Shown here: positions 16,853 to 25,551 of the stretch, in pieces
Numbering within the stretch: position 1 is the stretch's first letter
Layout: every line of letters starts with the position of its first letter
Assembly (NCBI GenBank): GCA_965219935.1
Contig: CBDCOU010000003.1
Coordinates: 3,844,001-3,908,000 of the forward strand
From: Bin34 sp965219935
Lineage (GTDB): Bacteria; Chloroflexota; Anaerolineae; Caldilineales; Caldilineaceae
Reading direction: 5' to 3'
DNA length: 64,000 nucleotides
The notes under the pieces: model-generated
What the model was told of the DNA's origin: nothing
Seen by the model: the letters and a program-made list of their open reading frames with translations, nothing else
Database searches by the model: none
Program-made: the position numbers and the translations under genes

Positions 16853-18670
16853 ATGCAACCCCTGCCCGCCCTGCATCCCAGCGATGCGGACTTTGCGGCC
16901 ATTCGCCGGATGGCCGGCTTTTACGTGGACAAGACCGGGCTGTTTCGGGATCTGCTTGAGACGGTCCCGGTCCCGTCCGGCATTCCTCCGCTGGCGCGCC
17001 GCCACCAGTTTTGGGCCCGCCCGCGCCGCTTCGGCAAGACGTTGCTGATCAACACGCTCGAGGCCTGGTTCCAGGGGCTGCCACCGGGCCACCGCGCCAA
17101 CTCCGAAGGCGACACCGCGGCCTTGGACGGCATGCCCGCGGGCTGGACTTCGCCGTCGTGGCTGTGGGCTGGGCTGGCCGCCGAGGCCTGGCACGGTGTG
17201 CATGGCTGGCGCCCCGTGATTCGCCTGGACCTGTCCCAACCGGGCAGCCCCGACCCGGCCGGCACGCATGCCGCCCTGCAGGCCTACCTGTGGCAGGTGG
17301 TGGGGGTGTGGTACCGCCGCGGCCTGTCCTGGGACGCGTCCGCGCCCGGAACCCCAACTCCGGCCTCCCCCCCGGCGGCTTTGTTGACCGCCCTGATCCA
17401 GGGCCTGGAGGCGGCCTACGGCCGCCGGCCCGTGGTGCTGGTGGACGAGTACGATGCACCGATCGTGAAACACGTCGGCACGCCCCGCGACCTGCAACCT
17501 GCGGTCGAAGGGCTGCAGGACTTCTACCGCGTGCTGAAGGACGATACGGGCCAACTCTACGGGGTGTTCGTAACGGGCATCACGCGCTTCGCCCGCCACC
17601 ACCTCTTCTCCGCCGCCAACAACTTCATCGACATCTCCGACGAGTCCGCCTACGGGGCCCTCTGCGGCTTCACGGAGGACGAGGTGGACCGCTACTTCGC
17701 GCCCTACCGGGCACGCCTGGCGGAATTGGAGCCGCGCCTGCGTGCCCGCGATGTCCGGGCGGACTGGCGAACGTACTACAACGGCTACCGCTTCGCGCCT
17801 GGCCCCGAGGCTCCGCGGGTCTACAACCCCTTCACCCTGACCGCCGGCGTGGACCGCGTGTTGCGCGACGCCATCCAGCGCCGCGCGGCCGGGGATGGGG
17901 ACTGGCCCTCCGCGTGGAGCCGGTCGGGGCATCCGGGCCTGATCCTGCGCCTGGCCAGCGACCCGCACCAGCCCCGGCCCATGCCCGTGTGGTACGGGGC
18001 CAAGGTGCCGCCACCGGACGACGGACCGGGCGACCTGACGCGCCCGGACCCTGTGCGCCTCATGCTGGAGACCGGCTACTACACCTGGCACGGGAGTCGC
18101 GACGAGGCCAGCCTGCATCTCGGTTTCCCCAACCGCGAAGTCGCGGAATCCTGGTTTCGCGACATCCTCAATGCATGGGCCGACCCGGACCATGAAGACA
18201 GGGACGGGGACGGGAACCTGTTGGGCGGCCTGCGTGCCTGTCTGGCCCGGGGCGCCATGCAGGACTTTGCCGGTCGCCTGGAATCCTTTGTCTTCGGCCT
18301 GGCCCACGAGAACCTGCGGCGCGAGGAGTCCTTCAATGCCGTGCTGCAGGCCTTGTTCCGGCTGCTGGCGGATGCGACGCAGTCGGAGAAGTCGAGCGGG
18401 GAGGGACGCTCGGACCACGAGGTCCTTGTCGGCACCCGCAGCTACGTTTTCGAGGTCAAGTACAACCGGACGCCGGACGCGGCCCTGCGCCAAATCCGGG
18501 ACCGGCAATACGGCCGCGCACTCCTTGCGGAAGGCCGCACTGCCACGGCCATGGGCCTGGCCTTCCGCAAGGATCTGAAGGACGGGCCGTGCCTGCAGTA
18601 CCGCACGGCGGATCTCGCGGAACTGCTCGCGGCGCCGCGGGAAGCGGATGCCGATGCCGACCCGGTATGA
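16853..18670 (+). CDS. AAA-ATPase-like / PD-(D/E)XK nuclease family protein (copy 1)
   Basis: A protein of 605 residues. The N-terminal AAA-ATPase-like domain has FYVDKTG at about 22, the family motif ARPRRFGKTLL near 55-65 acting as Walker A, and VVLVDEYDAP near 195 as Walker B. The C-terminal region (DUF1703 / PD-(D/E)XK superfamily) ends with a conserved Asp and the block YVFEVKYNR near 531, containing the E-x-K catalytic pair. Such proteins occur in many copies in Bacteroidetes, Chloroflexi and others; their biology is unknown and a mobile or defence-related role is suspected. A paralogue lies at 50666-52519. ATG 16853 is chosen because similarity starts there; ATG 16811 is also open. Confidence 0.82.
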   Translation: MQPLPALHPSDADFAAIRRMAGFYVDKTGLFRDLLETVPVPSGIPPLARRHQFWARPRRFGKTLLINTLEAWFQGLPPGHRANSEGDTAALDGMPAGWTSPSWLWAGLAAEAWHGVHGWRPVIRLDLSQPGSPDPAGTHAALQAYLWQVVGVWYRRGLSWDASAPGTPTPASPPAALLTALIQGLEAAYGRRPVVLVDEYDAPIVKHVGTPRDLQPAVEGLQDFYRVLKDDTGQLYGVFVTGITRFARHHLFSAANNFIDISDESAYGALCGFTEDEVDRYFAPYRARLAELEPRLRARDVRADWRTYYNGYRFAPGPEAPRVYNPFTLTAGVDRVLRDAIQRRAAGDGDWPSAWSRSGHPGLILRLASDPHQPRPMPVWYGAKVPPPDDGPGDLTRPDPVRLMLETGYYTWHGSRDEASLHLGFPNREVAESWFRDILNAWADPDHEDRDGDGNLLGGLRACLARGAMQDFAGRLESFVFGLAHENLRREESFNAVLQALFRLLADATQSEKSSGEGRSDHEVLVGTRSYVFEVKYNRTPDAALRQIRDRQYGRALLAEGRTATAMGLAFRKDLKDGPCLQYRTADLAELLAAPREADADADPV

Positions 18671-18864
18671 CGTAGAACCAAGGTTCCGGAGCGGGACGCC
18701 GGGCGCGCGCTGGGCTACCGGGCCCGGACGGATGCCATCGATGCGGTACTCCCGGTCCGGTTCATCGAGACGATCCGGCCGCGGCCGGAGGCCGAAACCC
18801 GGGCTCCGCGCGGGCTGGTGGGACGCCGGCGGCAGGTCGTGCGCCTGCTGGAGCTCGAGACGGC
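18671..18864 (+). pseudogene. IS110-family transposase remnant
   Basis: Read in the frame starting at 18671, directly after the previous stop, the translation contains RALGYRARTDAIDAVL and then a segment ending LVGRRRQVVRLLELE. This matches the IS110 (DEDD) transposase region with the conserved A-K-T-D-x-I-D-A motif and the following R-R-x-Q-L-V helix. Both ends of the gene are missing. No IS boundaries are visible. It continues in the same frame into the next remnant. Confidence 0.6.
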
Positions 18865-18867
18865 CGT

Positions 18868-19022
18868 GAAGGTGGCCCTGCGGCTGCTGGATGGCATCGG
18901 TCTGCGCGACCGCATGGTTCTGGGGGCCGCGGTCACAATCGACACCGCCGGCTGTCAGACGGCCATTGTGCAGGCCCTACGGAGCGCCGGCGACCAGGTG
19001 CTGGCCCAAGCGCAACCCGCGC
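18868..19022 (+). pseudogene. ISAs1-family transposase remnant
   Basis: Same frame as the IS110 remnant. The translation LLDGIGLRDRMVLG, AVTIDTAGCQTAIVQALR, DQVLAQ parallels the second catalytic Asp region of ISAs1 transposases, where the intact element at 26990-28245 reads IVTLDAMGCQKAIARQIR and DYVLRV. Only about 50 residues remain, so it is an inactive scrap. Confidence 0.6.
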
Positions 19023-19047
19023 CATCTGCCAGCGGAGGTGACCACAG

Positions 19048-19306
19048 CGACATCTACCACCAGCCAATCACCGAAGGCAACCTGATCTCCAACCTTCGGA
19101 CCTACTTGCCCCTGATCGGCCACATCCACACCGCAGGCGTGCCGAGCCGGCACGAGCTGGCGGACAACAAAATCGACTACCGGGCCGTTTTCAAGGTCAT
19201 CGACGAATCGGACTACACCGGCTATGTGGGACTGGGAGTTCCGTCATCCCTGTCCGAGGCGGAAGCCTTGGCCCAGGCGGTCCGGATTGCCGAGCAGGCG
19301 ACCTAA
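19048..19306 (+). pseudogene. Duplicated 3' third of the hydroxypyruvate isomerase-like gene
   Basis: From CGACATCTACCACCAG to the stop, this segment follows 16283-16539 base for base with scattered substitutions (by eye about 90 percent identity), so it encodes residues about 173-257 only. A one-base insertion and a nearby one-base deletion around 19232-19245 turn LEFRPS into LGVPSS and remove the conserved Glu. It is fused in frame to the transposase remnants upstream, giving an apparent frame of 162 codons from 18818 that is not a real gene. Confidence 0.8.
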
Positions 19307-19542
19307 GCGCTGGGCTTGATTCGGCGGTTACTTCAGTGCTTTAGGATCCACCTGTGTAGACCGCCGAATTGCGATTTCGTGCCGGAGGTGGGCTCCGTGC
19401 AGTTTCATTTGCTCGGACAGTGCCGGTGCGGGTTGTGTGGTCGGCTCAGGGGTGGCATCTGTGGGGGGTGCGCGGACAGTTGCGGATCCTGCGGCGGCAA
19501 GTCCTGTGCACGTTGATGTTTGCTTGTGACAGGAGAAGTCGG

Positions 19543-21525
19543 ATGTTGAAGAAGAAGTTGCGGCTGGGTTTGGCGATGGCCGCGCTTGGCCTGTTGCTGA
19601 CGGCCGTGCTGGCTGCGTGCGGTCCTGCACCGGCACCTGCGGCGGAAGAGCCGATGATGGAAGAGCCGGCGGCCGAAGAGGCCATGCCGGAAGGTCAGTA
19701 CGGCGAGTCGCCGATCCTGGCGGAGCGCGTGGCGGCTGGCGAACTTCCTCCCGTAGAGGAGCGCCTGCCCGTCCAGCCGTTCGTGGTTTCCAATCGCATG
19801 TTGGCCGTGAGTTACGACACCGAGGTCGGCAAGTACGGCGGCACCATGCGTCTGCCACAGGATAGCCCGGGAGGCGACCCCCACTTCTATATTGGGTCGA
19901 ACGAGTACCTGCTTTGGGCTCCTGGCGCTTTCAACTACGACATGGGCATTGTTGGCAACGTCCTGTTGGATTGGGAAGTCAATGAAGACAATGACTCCTT
20001 CACGTTCCACATGAGGGAAGGCCTCAAGTGGTCGGATGGCGTACCTGTGACCACCGCCGATGTGGATTTCGCCGTGAACGATGTGATGCTCCATGACGAA
20101 ATCACGCCCTCCAAGCCGGCGTTTCTCCACACGGCTCAGGACCTTGAGGCGGGATTTGCCACCATTGAAATCCTGGATGACTACACCTATACCGTTACTT
20201 TCGACGGGCGGTATGGCAGTTTCCCCGCCGCGTTGGCTGTAGCCAGTTGGCGCGGTTACCAGGATTTCCTGAAGCCTCGCCACTACTTGGAGCAATTCCA
20301 CGCAGATTATGCCGATGCGGATGAATTGGCCGCCAAACTGGATGAGGAAGGCATAGAGGAAGGGCAGTGGTACAACCTCTTCAATGCCAAACAGATGCCA
20401 GGCAATCTTTGGCGTGCCATCGGCGAAGCGGGTTTCGGCCATCCAGTGCTAACCCCTTGGGTGTTGACGGAATTCGGCGGGGGCTCCTGGACCTTTGATC
20501 GCAACCCCTATTACTTCAAGGTGGACAGGGCCGGCAACCAGTTGCCCTACATCGATCAGGTCCAGATGTTGCTGATGCAGGATCGCGAGTCCACGGTCTT
20601 GCAGATTCTGAGTGGCGAAGTTGACTACCTGGGAGAGCGGAGCTCACTCAACAATCTGCCGCTTCTCAAACAGGCCGAGACCGAGGGCGTGCTCAACGTC
20701 ATCATTCCGCGCATGCACCGTACGCCGATCAATTTCATGATGAATCTCACGTACCCGGATCCCGCCTGGCGCAAGGTGACAAACGATGTTCGCTTCCGCC
20801 AGGCCATGACGCTGGCGATCAACAAGCAGGAGATCATCGATACCTTTTACCTGGGGGAATTCGGACAGTTGCCCGTCCATACCAACTACCCGGAATTCAA
20901 CATCGAAAAGGCCAATCAGATTCTGGATGAAATGGGCATGTCCGAGCGGGACGCCAACGGTTTTCGGCTGGACCCGGACGGTAACCCATTCCAAATCATT
21001 TTCGAACCGGGACCGCTATCCCAGGATCACGTTCCCATGACGGAACTGATCGCCGAATACTGGAAAGCAGTGGGCATTGACACTGATGTCAAAGCAGGTG
21101 AGTGGAGCTTGATTAATCAGAGATACATGGCCAATGATCTGCAAGCCACAGCCATATGGAATGTCATGGACATGTGGCCCAGCGTCGGCTGGTTTGACTA
21201 TTTGCCCGATAGATGGGGCCGGGCCTGGGTTCAGTACATGAATTCAGATGGGGAAACCGGTGAAGAACCCCCGGACGAAGTCAAGGAGATTTATGACTTG
21301 CACAACCGGTTTTTGAGGGCTCCGCTGGGTTCCCAGGAAAACAAGGATATTTTGGAAGAGATATTCGTCAATCAACGCGACAACTACTGGACATTCAATC
21401 CGGTCGAATTTTCCTACTATCCCACCAGCACTTCGGTCCGCATCAAGAACGTGCCCAAGGGTCGTGTGGAAGAGATGGGCATCGTGTTCATGCACTCCAT
21501 GGAGGAGTGGTACATCGACGAATAG
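19543..21525 (+). CDS. Peptide/nickel-type ABC transporter substrate-binding lipoprotein
   Basis: A protein of 660 residues. A lipoprotein signal ends in VLAAC with Cys26, followed by an Ala/Pro/Glu-rich linker typical of Chloroflexota binding proteins. The body is a family 5 solute-binding protein: a fit of LKWSDGVPVTTADVDFAVND, RFRQAMTLAINKQEI, and FGGGSWTFDRNPYYF. The ATG at 19543 has AGGAG eight bases upstream. No permease or ATPase gene lies next to it, and a strong terminator follows, so it is transcribed alone and presumably serves a transporter encoded elsewhere. Ligand unknown. Confidence 0.9.
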   Translation: MLKKKLRLGLAMAALGLLLTAVLAACGPAPAPAAEEPMMEEPAAEEAMPEGQYGESPILAERVAAGELPPVEERLPVQPFVVSNRMLAVSYDTEVGKYGGTMRLPQDSPGGDPHFYIGSNEYLLWAPGAFNYDMGIVGNVLLDWEVNEDNDSFTFHMREGLKWSDGVPVTTADVDFAVNDVMLHDEITPSKPAFLHTAQDLEAGFATIEILDDYTYTVTFDGRYGSFPAALAVASWRGYQDFLKPRHYLEQFHADYADADELAAKLDEEGIEEGQWYNLFNAKQMPGNLWRAIGEAGFGHPVLTPWVLTEFGGGSWTFDRNPYYFKVDRAGNQLPYIDQVQMLLMQDRESTVLQILSGEVDYLGERSSLNNLPLLKQAETEGVLNVIIPRMHRTPINFMMNLTYPDPAWRKVTNDVRFRQAMTLAINKQEIIDTFYLGEFGQLPVHTNYPEFNIEKANQILDEMGMSERDANGFRLDPDGNPFQIIFEPGPLSQDHVPMTELIAEYWKAVGIDTDVKAGEWSLINQRYMANDLQATAIWNVMDMWPSVGWFDYLPDRWGRAWVQYMNSDGETGEEPPDEVKEIYDLHNRFLRAPLGSQENKDILEEIFVNQRDNYWTFNPVEFSYYPTSTSVRIKNVPKGRVEEMGIVFMHSMEEWYIDE

Positions 21526-21561
21526 GCACAACCGGAAACGCTTGTCTCTGGTTGATTCAGA

Positions 21562-21596
21562 CACGAAGGGGGTAGGTCTTGCCTACCCCCTTCGTG
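21562..21596 (+). terminator. Rho-independent-type terminator after the binding-protein gene
   Basis: A perfect 15-base-pair inverted repeat, CACGAAGGGGGTAGG, TCTTG loop, then its exact complement, begins 36 bases after the stop codon. It is followed by TTGAG rather than a long T run, but the stem is very stable. Confidence 0.8.
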
Positions 21597-21689
21597 TTGA
21601 GTGCGTCCAGGACCGCACCACAATACGCCAGTGTAGCCGGCGTTTGACCGCATGTAGCGCGAGCGCCGGGAACGGCCTCCACGCAGCGG

Positions 21690-22166
21690 CGGGTCCAGAC
21701 CTGCCTAGACGGCCTGTCGGCGGGTCGGAGCGCAAGACCGGCTGGAAAATCAACGGCGACGCCGATCCCTACGGCATCCAGTACCTGCTGAATCGGGCGC
21801 GCTGGTTGGTGGCGGAGGCCCGGGCCGCCGGTGCGGCTACGTGCAGGAGCATCTGAGGGGTGGGGATTGTCGAAGAAAACCGTGTTCCTGAAGAAGGGGG
21901 ATCCGTTTGGCCGGGGTGGCGCGGCAGTACAGCAGCACGACGGAACGAGTGGAGAACTGCCAGGTGGGGTTCTGCCTGGCCTACACCGGGGCGCGGGGGT
22001 ATACGCTGCCGGACTCGGAACTCTACCTGCCCGAAGGGTGGACCAACGAGCCGACCCCGGCCCAATGGCTACAGGGTCTGGTCCGGCCTGGGCCGGCTGG
22101 CACCGGCACCAAGTGGGCGGCCCTGCACTTCCACTACCGCCGGCAGCAGGCCACTACGCTGCTATG
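21690..22166 (+). pseudogene. IS701-family transposase remnant with frameshifts
   Basis: Three frames carry consecutive parts of one IS701-type transposase: SERKTGWKI and YGIQYLLNRARW at about 21725-21815, VFLKKGDPFG at about 21878-21910, then GVARQYSSTTERVENCQVGF and ELYLPEGW at about 21908-22040. In intact relatives these blocks are ERKNGWQ, LLNRARWD, DDTGFLKKG and AGVARQYSGTAGRIENCQVGV. Frameshifts and a stop separate them and the C-terminus is missing. No IS ends were found. Confidence 0.7.
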
Positions 22167-22235
22167 AAGTACCACTGATCAATTCAGGGCTCGGGCATGA
22201 TCCGTGGCCTCATACCGAGAGATGACCTCGGACTG

Positions 22236-23528
22236 CTATGGAGCACGGCTTCTCAGCCTTGGTTCGATCAAGTTCCACACGCGTTCCTGAAAGCGACGCG
22301 AGATATCCAACGCCACCGCCCATCCGGGCTCGTATCCGCCCTCGTCAAACGCGTCGAATTCCGGCAGGTAGAGTAGCCAGTCATTGGCATAGCTGACCAG
22401 CATCACGGTTCGGTAACCCATGAGCTGGGCACCGGCGCGAAAACGCACTGCCGTTTCGCTGAAGACTTCGCCCGGCTCCGTAATGAGAACGGTATCGCCG
22501 ATGCCTAGCAGGGCGATCTCGACCGATCTGAATCTCTCCCCTACCAGCGGCCGCTCGGCCAGAAGCTGATGGTAGGGGGTGTAGGCCTTGACGGGTGCGG
22601 GCTCGTCTGACCCCTTGAGGGCGTTGACGCGCATGCTCTCCGCCCAGACGGACCCGGGTGACTCGGTTGTCACAATGCGTCGCGACACTCGGAGGACCTC
22701 GTCCCGAAAGGCTCGGCCCAGTTCCTCGCACTCCTGAAACGTCCCGCCACCCCTGTCTCCCACGTTGTACGCATCCGCGTCGTCCGCGGCACCGTAGTAG
22801 GTGCTAACCTCGCCAATGGCGCGTACAGTGCGCTTGCCCTGCAGTTGTTGGCGCACGCCTTCGACCAGCGGATTGATATCCCCCGCACCGCCTTGAAAGA
22901 ACAGACACGTCGCATCCGGGCCCAAGTCCTCTTCAATGTAGCGTGTGGCATAGCCCGGCCAGTCCCCCGTGACTCTCAGGTTGTCATAGCCCATGACGAC
23001 GGCATGGCAGGCGTAGTTGGCGATGACTCCCAGCGGACGGCCCTGCACATCATCGATGCGGACCACGGCCACAGCGGGATCCACCGGGCGATCCAGCCAG
23101 CGCCGATTGATGGAATAGCCATAGAGAAAGCCGGAGCCGCTGCCCAGGCGGCAGGGCTGCAGGGACGCGATCGCAGCGCCCACGGCATCCCCTACGATTT
23201 CGGCCACGGGGCGATCCCAGTTATCTGCCACGCGGTCATCCGGTCCCCCATGGGTGTGCGTGGTGGCCATATGCACATGCTCCGCCACCAAATCAAAGCG
23301 CCGGGCCAGCACTTGCCGGATGGATTTGACCGTTTCGTCGTTGACATAGCAGAGTTCCAGCGAGAGCAGGGCGTAGCGATCCTGTCCTGTCTCGATCACC
23401 AGGGCCCGCGCCAACAATGGATCGTTGGCTCCGGTATTGCCTTCATCCCGTCCGCCATACCCCACCAGCCGCCCACCCTTGTGGGGAGTGATGTCCGCGC
23501 GTCCGAATCCCGCCTTCAAAACAGCCAT
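22236..23528 (-). CDS. Neutral/alkaline ceramidase N-terminal-type hydrolase
   Basis: A protein of 430 residues beginning AGFGRADITP, the usual opening of the neutral ceramidase N-terminal domain. Conserved features are HVHMATTHTHGGPD (zinc-binding His pair), NYACHAVVMG, TGDWPGYATRYIE, and FFQGGAGDINP. No signal peptide is seen, and the length corresponds to the catalytic domain only, without the C-terminal domain of true ceramidases. It lies 25 bases downstream of sugar ABC permease genes on the same strand, so the substrate may be a glycoconjugate or another amide/ester imported by that system rather than ceramide. The function is inferred from the fold only. Confidence 0.85.
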   Translation of the reverse strand: MAVLKAGFGRADITPHKGGRLVGYGGRDEGNTGANDPLLARALVIETGQDRYALLSLELCYVNDETVKSIRQVLARRFDLVAEHVHMATTHTHGGPDDRVADNWDRPVAEIVGDAVGAAIASLQPCRLGSGSGFLYGYSINRRWLDRPVDPAVAVVRIDDVQGRPLGVIANYACHAVVMGYDNLRVTGDWPGYATRYIEEDLGPDATCLFFQGGAGDINPLVEGVRQQLQGKRTVRAIGEVSTYYGAADDADAYNVGDRGGGTFQECEELGRAFRDEVLRVSRRIVTTESPGSVWAESMRVNALKGSDEPAPVKAYTPYHQLLAERPLVGERFRSVEIALLGIGDTVLITEPGEVFSETAVRFRAGAQLMGYRTVMLVSYANDWLLYLPEFDAFDEGGYEPGWAVALDISRRFQERVWNLIEPRLRSRAP

Positions 23529-23553
23529 GTCGGTTGCCCCCTGTCTTGCGATT

Positions 23554-24453
23554 TCACCCCTTTAGACCTGACACCACGACACCCTCAATGAAGTATCGCT
23601 GCAGCAACAGAAAAACAATGACGACAGGCAAAGTGGCCACCGTGGAGACGGCCATGATGTAGGTCCAGTAAGGGGCCCGCATTGGCTGCTGGAACACGGT
23701 CATGCCGACCGGCAGGGTGAAGAGCTCATCCTTGGTCACCACAATCAGGGGCCACAGAAAGTTGTTCCAGCTGCCCAGAAAGGTCAGGATGGCCAAGGTG
23801 GCTATGGCGGGTTTCAGCAGGGGCAGCACGATGCGGATGAAGATGCCCACTTCCCGCGCACCGTCGATACGGGCGGCATCCATCAATTCATCCGGCAGCG
23901 TGAGACACGCCTGTCTCATGAGAAACACACCGAAGGCACTCAGGGCTCCCGGAATAATCAGGCCGGCGTAGGAGTTCGTCCAGCCTAGTTGGTGCACCAC
24001 CACAAACAAGGGAATCAGGAGCACCTGAAAGGGGATCATCATGGTGCTCAGGATAAAGAGGAAGGCGATGCGGCACCCCGGGAAATCGAATTTGGCGAAT
24101 CCGTATCCGGCCAGGGCGCTGAACAGCACCGTGCTTCCCACCACAATCACGGCCACCAGCAGGCTGTTCCAGAAATAGCGTGGAAACGGTGCTGCCAGAA
24201 AAGCGTCCACGTAGTTCTGTGGCAGGAACGACTGCGGAATCCAGTGCACCGGCATGGCGAAGACTTCGGGCTCGGCCTTGAAGCTGGTGGTGAACATGTA
24301 GTAGAGGGGCACACAGAAGAACAACAGTCCCAGACACATGGCCGCGTAGAGGGCCGCGCCGTTGGCCTTCCGGCGGAATTGCGCGCTGAAGCTGGCGCTG
24401 GCGTCGGTGTAGGCCGCGGGCGAATATTCGGAAACGCGATTGGAAGAGGCCAT
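23554..24453 (-). CDS. Carbohydrate ABC transporter permease (MalG/UgpE type)
   Basis: A protein of 299 residues from ATG 24453 (24486 is also in frame). It has six predicted membrane segments, the first being ALYAAMCLGLLFFCVPLYYMF. The cytoplasmic coupling motif reads MDAARIDGAREVGIFIRIVL, the EAA loop of CUT1 sugar permeases. It is the second inner-membrane subunit, after the MalF-type gene, in a cluster of binding protein, permease, permease and ceramidase-like hydrolase. No ATP-binding subunit is in the cluster, so an ATPase encoded elsewhere must serve it, as is common for CUT1 systems. Confidence 0.9.
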   Translation of the reverse strand: MASSNRVSEYSPAAYTDASASFSAQFRRKANGAALYAAMCLGLLFFCVPLYYMFTTSFKAEPEVFAMPVHWIPQSFLPQNYVDAFLAAPFPRYFWNSLLVAVIVVGSTVLFSALAGYGFAKFDFPGCRIAFLFILSTMMIPFQVLLIPLFVVVHQLGWTNSYAGLIIPGALSAFGVFLMRQACLTLPDELMDAARIDGAREVGIFIRIVLPLLKPAIATLAILTFLGSWNNFLWPLIVVTKDELFTLPVGMTVFQQPMRAPYWTYIMAVSTVATLPVVIVFLLLQRYFIEGVVVSGLKG

Positions 24454-24529
24454 GGTCAGTTGCGGTCTTGTGTCACGATATCCCACCGCATCCCCGTTGC
24501 CGGTCGCGACGCGGACTAGGGCATCGCTG

Positions 24530-25426
24530 TCACGTGTAGCTGGTTTCCTCCGCCCGGACGCTTCGAATGTAGATCAGGGTAATCAGGATGATGACGAAGA
24601 ACATGAAGACGGACATGGCGGCCGCCTGTCCCATGCGGAAGTAATTGAAGCCGTAGTTGTAGACGAGCAGGGCGATTGTGGTGGTCAAGTCGCTGGGTCC
24701 GCCGCGCGTCATCACATATTGCAGGGCAAAGGACTGGAAGGAGTTGATGGTTGAAATCACTACGACAAACAGGATCGTGGGACGCAGGAGTGGCAGCGTG
24801 ACATGCAGAAAGGCCTGCCAGCGGGTGGTGCCGTCGATCAGGGCCGCCTCGTAGAAGACGCGGGGAATCCCGACCAGCCCCGCGATCCAGATGATCATGA
24901 AGAACGGGATGCCCGCCCAGTCATCCACGAAGATCAGGGAGATCGGTGTCAGAATGCGGTCCGACAGCCACAGGGTGTCCGGATCCCCGGTGATGGGCTT
25001 GGCCAAGGCGCTGATCACGCCGTTGGGATCCAAGAGCAGCTTCCAAACCAGGGAAACGACCACGGCCGACAGCAGGGTGGGCGTGAAATACAGGGTCTTG
25101 AAAAACTCCCGGCCCCGGAACGGGGCAAGGAAGAGCATGGCCAGGGCCAGGGAAAGAATCCACTTGGGCACGGTCGTGCCCAACAGGAACCACAGGGTTA
25201 CCTTCACCCCGTTCTGGAACTGGTCGTTGCCGGCGAGCTTGGTGTAGTTCTCAAAGCCAACGAACTCCGGAGGCTTGAGCAGGGTGTATTCGGTTAGGCT
25301 GAGATAGAACCCGTTGACCGTGGGATAGAGACTAAAGACAAGGAAAAAGAGCATGGCCGGCGCCACGAAGAGGACTCCGTACACACGGCGCCGGTACAGG
25401 AATTCCCGCTGAATCCAAGTGCGCAT
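24530..25426 (-). CDS. Carbohydrate ABC transporter permease (MalF/UgpA type)
   Basis: A protein of 298 residues from ATG 25426, with TTGAGG just upstream; a TTG at 25435 is also in frame. Six membrane helices are expected, the first near GVLFVAPAMLFFLVFSLYP. The EAA motif is YEAALIDGTTRWQAFLHVTL. It follows the binding-protein gene by 125 bases and precedes the MalG-type gene by 76 bases. Substrate unknown, probably a sugar or glycerol-phosphate-type compound given the CUT1 family. Confidence 0.9.
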   Translation of the reverse strand: MRTWIQREFLYRRRVYGVLFVAPAMLFFLVFSLYPTVNGFYLSLTEYTLLKPPEFVGFENYTKLAGNDQFQNGVKVTLWFLLGTTVPKWILSLALAMLFLAPFRGREFFKTLYFTPTLLSAVVVSLVWKLLLDPNGVISALAKPITGDPDTLWLSDRILTPISLIFVDDWAGIPFFMIIWIAGLVGIPRVFYEAALIDGTTRWQAFLHVTLPLLRPTILFVVVISTINSFQSFALQYVMTRGGPSDLTTTIALLVYNYGFNYFRMGQAAAMSVFMFFVIILITLIYIRSVRAEETSYT

Positions 25427-25551
25427 TGGCCTCAACGCAACCTTTGCCCGATCCGGCCGTTACAGGGCCTGCTGTCCCAAGGAGGGGATGGGGGACAGGC
25501 ACGACCTTGCGGTCCGCCTGTCCCCTTTGGTTGCAAGCTGCGCGGCAGGGC

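Noticed and set aside
16424..18508. Open frame of 694 codons on the minus strand opposite the AAA-ATPase gene
   Set aside because: It mirrors a real gene in GC-rich DNA, has a composition rich in Gly/Arg/Gln/His, and resembles no protein; the plus-strand product has clear motifs.
18818..19306. A 162-codon gene with an isomerase C-terminus
   Set aside because: It is a chance fusion of IS110, ISAs1 and isomerase remnants; the isomerase part lacks most of the barrel.
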